Shown here: positions 56,749-64,000 of the stretch, piece after piece
Position numbering within the stretch: the first letter of the stretch is position 1
Layout: each line of letters opens with the position of its first letter
Source: Pseudomaricurvus alcaniphilus
Lineage (GTDB): Bacteria; Pseudomonadota; Gammaproteobacteria; Pseudomonadales; Cellvibrionaceae
Direction of reading: 5' to 3'
Length of the DNA: 64,000 nucleotides
Assembly (NCBI RefSeq): GCF_011440395.1
Contig: NZ_JAAOIX010000009.1
Coordinates: forward strand, 1-64,000
The notes under the pieces: generated by a model
The model's input: the letters and a program-made list of their open reading frames with translations, nothing else
The model's database searches: none
What the model was told of the DNA's origin: nothing
Position numbers and translations under genes: made by a program

Positions 56749-58851
56749 ATGGCTGGCCTGATTCCGCAAACATTTATTGACGACCTGCTCGACCGCATCG
56801 ATATCGTCGACGTGGTGGACAGCCGCGTCAAACTGAAAAAGACCGGCAAAAACTACAGCGCCTGCTGCCCGTTTCACGACGAGAAAACCCCGTCCTTCAC
56901 CGTCAGCCCCGACAAACAGTTCTACTACTGCTTCGGCTGCGGCGCCAGCGGCACCGCACTGGGTTTTGTGCTGGAATACGACCGCCTCAACTTCCCCGAC
57001 GCCGTCGAGGAACTCGCCAAGCTGGCGGGCCTGCAAGTGCCGCGCGAAGCCCGCAGCGACTCGCCCAAAGACCAGGTGCGCAAAAGCCTCTACCTGATGC
57101 TGGACAAAGCGGATCAATACTACCGCCAGCAGCTGCGCCAGAATCCGGCCCGCTACCACGCCACCAACTACCTGCAACAGCGCGGCCTGAGCGGCGAAAT
57201 TGCACGGGACTTTGGCATTGGCTACGCCGCACCGGGCTGGGACAACCTGCTCACCACCCTGGCCAACTCGGAGACGGACAAAAAGCTGCTCACCGAATGC
57301 GGCATGTTGATTGAGCGCCCGGAAGACGGCCGCCGCTACGACCGCTTCCGCAACCGCATCATGTTCCCCATCCGCGACACCCGCGGCCGCGTAATCGGCT
57401 TTGGCGGCCGGGTACTCGACGACAGCAAGCCCAAGTATTTGAATTCGCCGGAGACCCCGGTATTTCACAAGGGGCACGAACTCTACGGCCTCTATGAAGC
57501 CCGCCAGGCCTACCGCCAATTACCGCGCCTGCTGGTGGTCGAAGGCTATATGGACGTGGTGGCCCTGGCCCAGTTCGGCATTCGCTACAGCGTCGCCACC
57601 CTCGGCACCGCCTGCGGCGAAGAGCACCTGACCCGGGCCTTCAAATACACCCAGGAGATTGTCTTTTGTTTTGACGGCGACCAGGCCGGCCGCAATGCCG
57701 CCCGCCGCGCACTGGAAAACAGCCTGCCGGTGATGCAAGACGGCCGCCAGGTAAAATTCCTGTTCCTGCCAGACGGCGAAGACCCCGACACCCTGGTGCG
57801 GCAGGTAGGCGCAGAGAAATTCAGCCGCATGATTGAGCTGGCCATCCCGCTGGAAGACTTCCTGTTCGACAGCGTCGCCGACGGCATCGACATTCGCTCC
57901 ATGGAGGGCCGCGCCCGCTTCAGCAAGCGCGCCGCGCCGCTGCTGCACCGCCTGCCCAGCGGCGTGTTCCGGGAACTGATGTTTGCCAACCTGGCCCAGC
58001 GCACCGGCCTGCCCATCGACACACTGATGGAACTGGTGCAAGCACCGCCGGAAGAGCCCCCCCCGAGGCGCGGGCCGGAGCAAGGGCGCCCGGAGCAAGC
58101 CCGATCAAACCACGCCCGACCCAGCCAAACCCGAGGAGATCAACCCCGGCAAGAGCTGTCGCGGCAAGAACCATCCCGACAAGAGTTATCGAGGCAAGAG
58201 CTAGCCAGGCAAGAGCGATCCCGGCCCGAGCGCGCCAGCAGCGATCACAGCCAGACCGCAGACTCCCAGCCTGCCCACACCGGTGCGCACCGCCACGGCG
58301 ACAGCGCACAGCACACGGAAATCGACGCGCGTTACCCGGAGCAGGCGCCCGCTCATTTGCCGCCCCCCGCCTTGCCACAGCGCTCCAGCTACAACGGCCC
58401 GATCAAGCTGCCGCCGGCGCGGTTTCTCTGCGCCATGCTGCTGCAACACCCGGAACTGGCAGCGGCCACACCAGCGATCCCGGCGATCGAGGCCAGCGAC
58501 AGCAGCGATTTGGAGCTCTTTCTCGACCTGCTCACCCTGCTGCGCCAGCGCCCCAATTACAACCTGCCGCGCATTCTCGGCCACTGGCGCGCCACCCGGG
58601 ACTCGAAATCCACCGATCAACTGGCCCAACTGGCGGCTACGGAAGTACTGAGCGAGGCGCGCCAGCGGCAGCCCTTTAACGCCCGGGACGAATACCTGGA
58701 CTGCCTGCTGCGGCTCGAACAAAAACTCAACCGCGACAAGAGCCAACAACTGCTGAACGCACTCAGCACCAAGAACTTCAGCGAACTGAGCGCGGAGGAA
58801 AAGCAGCAAATCCGCGAACTGCACAACCAAAAACCGGTCAAACCCGGGTAG
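56749..58851 (+). CDS. dnaG: DNA primase
   Basis: 700 residues, longer than E. coli DnaG (581). CHC2 zinc domain (CCPFHDEKTPSF...YYCFGCG, about 40-65), catalytic core with TOPRIM motif VVEGYMDVVAL, and a C-terminal helicase-binding region (about 555-700). The extra length is a low-complexity linker (about 430-540) including six pentapeptide units of RQELS type (467-496). Synthesises replication primers. No clear ribosome site precedes the ATG, in line with low primase expression. Confidence 0.95.
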   Translation: MAGLIPQTFIDDLLDRIDIVDVVDSRVKLKKTGKNYSACCPFHDEKTPSFTVSPDKQFYYCFGCGASGTALGFVLEYDRLNFPDAVEELAKLAGLQVPREARSDSPKDQVRKSLYLMLDKADQYYRQQLRQNPARYHATNYLQQRGLSGEIARDFGIGYAAPGWDNLLTTLANSETDKKLLTECGMLIERPEDGRRYDRFRNRIMFPIRDTRGRVIGFGGRVLDDSKPKYLNSPETPVFHKGHELYGLYEARQAYRQLPRLLVVEGYMDVVALAQFGIRYSVATLGTACGEEHLTRAFKYTQEIVFCFDGDQAGRNAARRALENSLPVMQDGRQVKFLFLPDGEDPDTLVRQVGAEKFSRMIELAIPLEDFLFDSVADGIDIRSMEGRARFSKRAAPLLHRLPSGVFRELMFANLAQRTGLPIDTLMELVQAPPEEPPPRRGPEQGRPEQARSNHARPSQTRGDQPRQELSRQEPSRQELSRQELARQERSRPERASSDHSQTADSQPAHTGAHRHGDSAQHTEIDARYPEQAPAHLPPPALPQRSSYNGPIKLPPARFLCAMLLQHPELAAATPAIPAIEASDSSDLELFLDLLTLLRQRPNYNLPRILGHWRATRDSKSTDQLAQLAATEVLSEARQRQPFNARDEYLDCLLRLEQKLNRDKSQQLLNALSTKNFSELSAEEKQQIRELHNQKPVKPG
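58147..58236 (+). repeat. Six 15-bp tandem repeats within dnaG
   Basis: In-frame units coding RQELS, RQEPS, RQELS, RQELA, RQERS, RPERA. They lie in the linker before the helicase-interaction domain. Codon choice differs between units, so the repeats are not very recent. Confidence 0.8.
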
Positions 58852-59004
58852 CAAGCTGGCGGCGGACATAGCGGCACCACTGCCCCAAAACAGTCACTAA
58901 CCCAGCACTTAAGCCAGCACCAAAGTGAAGCGCAAAAACCAGGCGACAAACAGGCAAAAGCAGCCCCGGAAGCACAAAAAATAAGGCCTTTAGCCTTGAT
59001 TTTC

Positions 59005-59034
59005 TAGAAAACAACACAACTTACGGGTTATAAT
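59005..59034 (+). promoter_or_regulatory. Possible internal rpoD promoter
   Basis: Perfect TATAAT (59029-59034) 47 bp before the rpoD ATG, with a weak TAGAAA -35 (59005-59010) at 18 bases. Internal promoters before rpoD are known in the E. coli operon. Confidence 0.45.
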
Positions 59035-59081
59035 GGCCGGCTTTCTGCCGACCATACCATCAGTTATCTACAGGCTATCGA

Positions 59082-60959
<1,878 letters not shown>

Positions 60960-60981
60960 TAAATTGCAGGTAGAAAGATCG

Positions 60982-61016
60982 AGCGGGGCGCTTTATAATG
61001 CGCCCCGCTGCTGTTT
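60982..61016 (+). terminator. Terminator of the rpsU-rpoD operon
   Basis: Perfect 10-bp stem AGCGGGGCGC / GCGCCCCGCT with an 8-base loop, followed by GCTGTTTT. Weak T-run but a very stable stem, 22 bp after rpoD. Confidence 0.75.
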
Positions 61017-61057
61017 TGGGGCGGGCGATATGCGCAATGCGGCCACATCCCAAAAGG

Positions 61058-61203
61058 CAAGTTAGTTAACAGCGGATTTTTTGTTTAGGGCGTGGCGTGT
61101 ATCACCCAACGCAGCCACAGGCGAAAAAAACAAGTTTGTTAACGCAGGATTTTTCGTTTAGGGCAAGGCGCTTATCACCCAACGCCTCCATCAACGAAAA
61201 AGA
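61058..61203. repeat. Two 73-bp tandem repeats upstream of the tRNA gene
   Basis: Units 61058-61130 and 61131-61203 are about 80% alike (CAAGTTxGTTAAC start, GTTTAGGGC centre, TATCACCCAACGC then CGAAAAA end); a third partial copy CAAGTTTA (61204-61211) abuts the tRNA. Non-coding. Confidence 0.8.
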
Positions 61204-61212
61204 CAAGTTTAA

Positions 61213-61289
61213 GGGCCTTTAGCTCAGTTGGTTAGAGCATCCGACTCATAATCGGCAGGTCCCCAGTTCAAGTCTGGGAAGGCCCACCA
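61213..61289 (+). tRNA. tRNA with CAT anticodon, probably tRNA-Ile2
   Basis: 77 nt including encoded CCA. Acceptor stem GGGCCTT/AAGGCCC, D-arm TAGCTCAGTTGGTTAGAGCA, anticodon loop CTCATAA, T-loop TTCAAGT. The anticodon CAT fits elongator Met or Ile2. C4-G69 and C5-G68 pairs are the determinants used by lysidine synthetase TilS in E. coli tRNA-Ile2, while tRNA-Met has U4-A69/A5-U68; so Ile2 (reads AUA after lysidine modification) is favoured. Located after rpoD, as in Pseudomonas relatives. Confidence 0.9.
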
Positions 61290-61986
61290 TTTTTCAATAG
61301 CTTACAGCGATTGGAGCTGCCGACTTTCGGGTTGGAGCTGCCGATTTTGACCGCCCTGTAGTCGGACGCTCCAAATGGAGTGCCGGGATCTCTGCTAAGT
61401 AACCTTGCCACCCCTCCTCTACCCCCTTTGGAAATTGACTGACTAGGCTTGCCCCTGCACCGAGACCACCTCCAGAACGGCCAGAGTGGGCGCCTCTTGG
61501 GAAACCGGGACCGGGGCATGGCTGACCCACTGGGGGCGAGGCGGGGCGGAGAGAGGGGCAGAGGAACTCGTTATCGCTGCTGCCTGTTTGCTTATGAGGT
61601 TATTTCTTCAATGGTACATTGCCGGCTCACACCTGGGGATTGGCACTCGTCGCTTACAACCGGCAGGCATGATCACTCGCTACTAGCGGCGATTGGGAAG
61701 CTCTTGGCGTTATCAGACTCCTGATCTTCAACCAGAACCCTGCCCACTCCATCTGGGCAGCTATATCGGCGAGTCGTTCAGACCAAAACAGCACAGACAA
61801 ATAAATTCTAACAGCGAGTCTGTTCAAGTCCGGCAGTATACGCATTTGCGTGCGCTGGACGGATTTGCACACTGTGCTGGCCGCACTTGAACAGGTGTAC
61901 TGGAATCACCTGAACGCACCGCTGGCTCACTTGCATAAAAAAGGCGCTCAACATGCCTCCACTTCCATCTGGAAAAACTCATTGAT
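61290..61986. other. Intergenic region without a convincing gene
   Basis: 697 bp between the tRNA and the putative immunity gene. It starts with a 21-bp tandem duplication (61311-61331 and 61332-61352, TTGGAGCTGCCGA core). Several short ORFs exist on both strands but none has a recognisable family, ribosome site or consistent composition. A rightward frame from 61850 (VRWTDLHTVLAALEQVYW...) runs 58 codons into the end of the next gene and may be a relic. Probably decayed accessory DNA. Confidence 0.55.
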
Positions 61987-62622
61987 CTACAAGCACTCCA
62001 AATCAAACCATACCTGTGCTGTATAGGGGACGATGAAATCTCCAGTAATACCGACCTCATCATAAGGTGCTACTTCATTAATTTTTTTCACCAAAACGCC
62101 TTCTGTAGAGCTCACAGACAACCGAAAGCCCATGGCTTTAAAGATGCTCATTAGCTCATTAAAAACCAAAGAGTCATTTAAAATATTTCCAACTTCAGAA
62201 ATATTTTTTGGCAAGGTCGATTTTTTTCCATTATCTGTTAACTCCAACCACGCTGGTGAATTCAATGCCCCGAGAGCTAGTCTTTTTTGAAGTTCAGGGG
62301 ATTCTATTCCTCCCCAAGAAATAGTTCTGACCGTATCAAGGAGATCATCATTTTTTAACTCTGCCAGCAAAACAGCAATCAAACCCATTTCATAAGAAAA
62401 CCCTAAAGTACAGCTTCTCCGAATACGAAGAACGTGAGAATTCACCGTGTCTTCATCAAATACAGTTAGGCTCAAAGAACACCCATCAGTTACATGTATA
62501 TATTGAGTTTGCCCCAGAGTGCCATCATAACTTCGCTGCATAATTTCTGAACCAGCATGGACTAGCCCAGAAATTAATACTGCAAAACATAATAAAACAA
62601 CTTTAGCTGAGTAAAAAATCAT
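61987..62622 (-). CDS. Secreted protein of unknown family, candidate immunity protein to the Rhs-Tae4 toxin
   Basis: 211 residues with a Sec signal (IFYSAKVVLLCFAVLISGLVHA, about 1-24); the mature part is soluble and has three cysteines (VTDGCSLSL, RRSCTLGF, DLECL). I recognise no family. It begins 17 bp after the Rhs stop on the same strand, preceded by AGGAG, has the same low GC content as the toxin tip, and is exported, as needed to block a toxin acting on periplasmic peptidoglycan. Known Tae4 immunity proteins (Tai4) are about 100-120 residues; I see no resemblance. An in-frame ATG at 62658, overlapping the Rhs gene, is a less likely start. Confidence 0.7.
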   Translation of the reverse strand: MIFYSAKVVLLCFAVLISGLVHAGSEIMQRSYDGTLGQTQYIHVTDGCSLSLTVFDEDTVNSHVLRIRRSCTLGFSYEMGLIAVLLAELKNDDLLDTVRTISWGGIESPELQKRLALGALNSPAWLELTDNGKKSTLPKNISEVGNILNDSLVFNELMSIFKAMGFRLSVSSTEGVLVKKINEVAPYDEVGITGDFIVPYTAQVWFDLECL

Positions 62623-62639
62623 ATCGGGATAACTCCTGT

Positions 62640-64000
62640 CTAATCTGGAAGCGCCCATAGCATGACTCTGGATGAACTATTAAAATAATTACTTCCATCG
62701 ACTGTACTACTACCATTCCACAGAGTGGCATGCCCTGAAGCATCCGTCCATGTCCCTGTTGTATCAAATATCAAAATACCTTTTTGACCACTAAAGTCAG
62801 CTATATTTGTACTTAACACATCCGGCGCTCCCCAACTTTCTGTTAAGTAACCCTCTAATGTTCTAACTCTATACATGTGCCACTTTCCATTTGCGCCAGA
62901 GCTCGTCTCACCCTTCATAAATGGAATATCAGCGCCACTAGCATTTAGACATACAGATATTCTAACCGTACAGGAGTTTGCCCATCCTCCCTTTTCAACT
63001 GGAATCTTTCCATTTACAGCAACCTTACCGCCAACAGCCTCAAAAACATCTTTAGCTTTACCCTCAGGATAGTTTTTTTCCATTTCTGCATAGCTTGGTC
63101 TATTTTGCGCGTTCCTTTCATTAGCAGCCTGCTGCTCTCCATTAAACAGTTGGCCAAATGCTGCGGTAACTGCTCCATTTGCGAACTTACCACCCGTTGC
63201 TTCTGAAATAGTTCCACCAATAACAGCCGCCGTGACAACTCGGACTGCTGCCAAGTCGGCATCAATGCCAACAATTCCATTGACATTAATAGCTTTCGTG
63301 AGGCCTGCACTAACAAATCCATGCCCGAATTTGCCGCCTTGAAGCTCAGACATAATGCCGCCAACAAGCCCGTGGGCTAGCGGCCTGATAAAAGCATCAT
63401 AAGCCCCAAAGTCCGCGCCACCTATAGCTGAGAATGCCTGAGCGGAAATATAAGCTGTAGCTCCAGCTCGAAGTGCATCTCCCCAAGATGCTCCATGACC
63501 TCTAGCAGAGGCGGACGCGTATGCGGCACAGCCCCAAGGACCACCGAAATAGCAAGCAGCAACCTGAGCAACAGCATTCAGAATGGGGCTTTCAGTAATA
63601 CCCAAAATGTCATCGAAGACCTCAGAGAAAAACCCATAGCCACTCGGATCTATACCACTGAGGGGGTTATTCTTCCCATAGCTGTATCGGTTGTACCCTT
63701 GGGTATTAAACTTGCCATCAACAAACGGATCCGCCTGCCAAAACCGCCCAAGCTTGGCATCATAAATCCGCCCGTTCATATGAATCAGCCCCACCTGATC
63801 CAGCATTTCATGGCCGGTGAAGCCCCTCGTGGTCGCTATAGTCGCCACCGAGAAGTTGATGTCCGTTGCAATATTCGCCAAGACGGCAGACGTACTGGGG
63901 TTGATGCGCTGTCCCCAGGCGTCAAATCGATACTCCTGCGTATTGCCGCCCTCAACAATCACATCCAGCGAGCCCAGGTGGTCCTTGTAGAGGTACTGGG
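62640..64000 (-). CDS. Rhs-family protein C-terminus with Tae4-like peptidoglycan amidase tip (5' end outside window)
   Basis: The frame runs off the right edge (YLYKDHLGSLDVI at the edge is an Rhs repeat). Counting from the GTG at 63962: Rhs core end GRIYDAKLGRFWQADPF (64-80) and NRYSYGKNNPLSGIDPSG (91-108); Ala/Gly-rich linker (110-280) with a duplicated GGKF block; toxin domain 287-440. The tip aligns with type VI amidase effector Tae4 across its length: NRPSY, NSCTVRIS with catalytic Cys331, YRVRTLEGYL, DFSGQKGI, GHATLWNGS with His411, Asp422 eleven residues after it (same spacing as I recall for the Tae4 triad) and a terminal LWALP. Tae4 cleaves the D-Glu-mDAP bond in the target periplasm. 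Low GC in the tip versus GC-rich core is typical of exchanged Rhs tips. Confidence 0.88.
   Translation of the reverse strand, partial: QYLYKDHLGSLDVIVEGGNTQEYRFDAWGQRINPSTSAVLANIATDINFSVATIATTRGFTGHEMLDQVGLIHMNGRIYDAKLGRFWQADPFVDGKFNTQGYNRYSYGKNNPLSGIDPSGYGFFSEVFDDILGITESPILNAVAQVAACYFGGPWGCAAYASASARGHGASWGDALRAGATAYISAQAFSAIGGADFGAYDAFIRPLAHGLVGGIMSELQGGKFGHGFVSAGLTKAINVNGIVGIDADLAAVRVVTAAVIGGTISEATGGKFANGAVTAAFGQLFNGEQQAANERNAQNRPSYAEMEKNYPEGKAKDVFEAVGGKVAVNGKIPVEKGGWANSCTVRISVCLNASGADIPFMKGETSSGANGKWHMYRVRTLEGYLTESWGAPDVLSTNIADFSGQKGILIFDTTGTWTDASGHATLWNGSSTVDGSNYFNSSSRVMLWALPD

Noticed and set aside
58147-58236. CRISPR-like tandem repeats
   Set aside because: 15-bp in-frame coding repeats without spacers, inside dnaG; no CRISPR array or cas gene anywhere in the window.
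60994-60999. TATAAT as a promoter -10 for the tRNA
   Set aside because: It is the loop of the rpoD terminator hairpin and has no good -35 at 16-18 bases.
61268-61519. 83-codon leftward ORF overlapping the tRNA 3' end
   Set aside because: Starts with no ribosome site, ends inside the tRNA, and shows no family resemblance.
61654-61872. 72-codon leftward ORF in the post-tRNA region
   Set aside because: No ribosome site, no recognisable family; likely chance.
63962-63962. GTG at 63962 as the true start of the Rhs gene
   Set aside because: The same frame continues to the window edge with Rhs repeat sequence (YLYKDHLGSLD), so the gene is 5'-truncated, not short.

Overview
The window reads as a chromosome segment of a GC-rich marine-type gammaproteobacterium of the Pseudomonadales/Cellvibrionales kind. 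This is inferred from gene order: tyrS next to an rrn operon, M23 peptidase-anmK-erpA-argC, thiD-hemL, aroQ-accB-accC, nrdR-ribD-ribE-ribBA-ribH-nusB-thiL-pgpA, and folK-folB-tsaD / rpsU-yqeY-dnaG-rpoD. No species can be assigned from the sequence alone. About 61 kb is densely packed housekeeping DNA; only the last ~2.5 kb looks like accessory DNA.

Layout. 1-555: leader and three tandem leftward promoters of an rRNA operon whose 16S gene lies just outside the window. 556-7585: tyrS, cell-wall genes (M23 endopeptidase, anmK), erpA, a bactofilin/DUF6776 pair, argC. 7.9-12.4 kb: a ClC-family anion transporter, hemJ, thiD, hemL. 12.5-21.8 kb: PilZ protein, DUF1631 protein, a PBP1b gene overlapping an LpoP-like activator lipoprotein, a PfkB sugar/nucleoside kinase, DUF2333, a PCu(A)C copper chaperone and a TPR lipoprotein. 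22-26.5 kb: dsbD, aroQ, accB, accC. 26.6-34.1 kb: a long leftward operon for riboflavin, thiamine-phosphate and phospholipid steps, led by nrdR. 34.3-37.5 kb: a CPA2 antiporter and glyA.

37.6-48.0 kb is a type II secretion locus split into two divergent arms: gspC-D-E-F leftward and gspG-H-I-J-K-L-M rightward, with an operator-like repeat in the shared intergenic region. It is followed by an orphan CsgG-like lipoprotein, a PAS-PAS-GGDEF-EAL protein in which both catalytic domains are broken but the GGDEF inhibitory site is kept, ettA, folK-folB-tsaD, and the macromolecular-synthesis operon rpsU-yqeY-dnaG-rpoD with a tRNA bearing a CAT anticodon (determinants of tRNA-Ile2).

The most unusual part is the right edge. 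Past the tRNA is ~0.7 kb with no convincing gene, then a low-GC, leftward module: the C-terminal part of an Rhs protein (5' end outside the window) whose tip is a Tae4-family peptidoglycan amidase, followed 17 bp later by a secreted 211-residue protein that I do not recognise and that sits where the immunity gene should be. It does not resemble Tai4, the known Tae4 immunity family, as far as I can recall, so this may be an undescribed toxin/immunity pairing.
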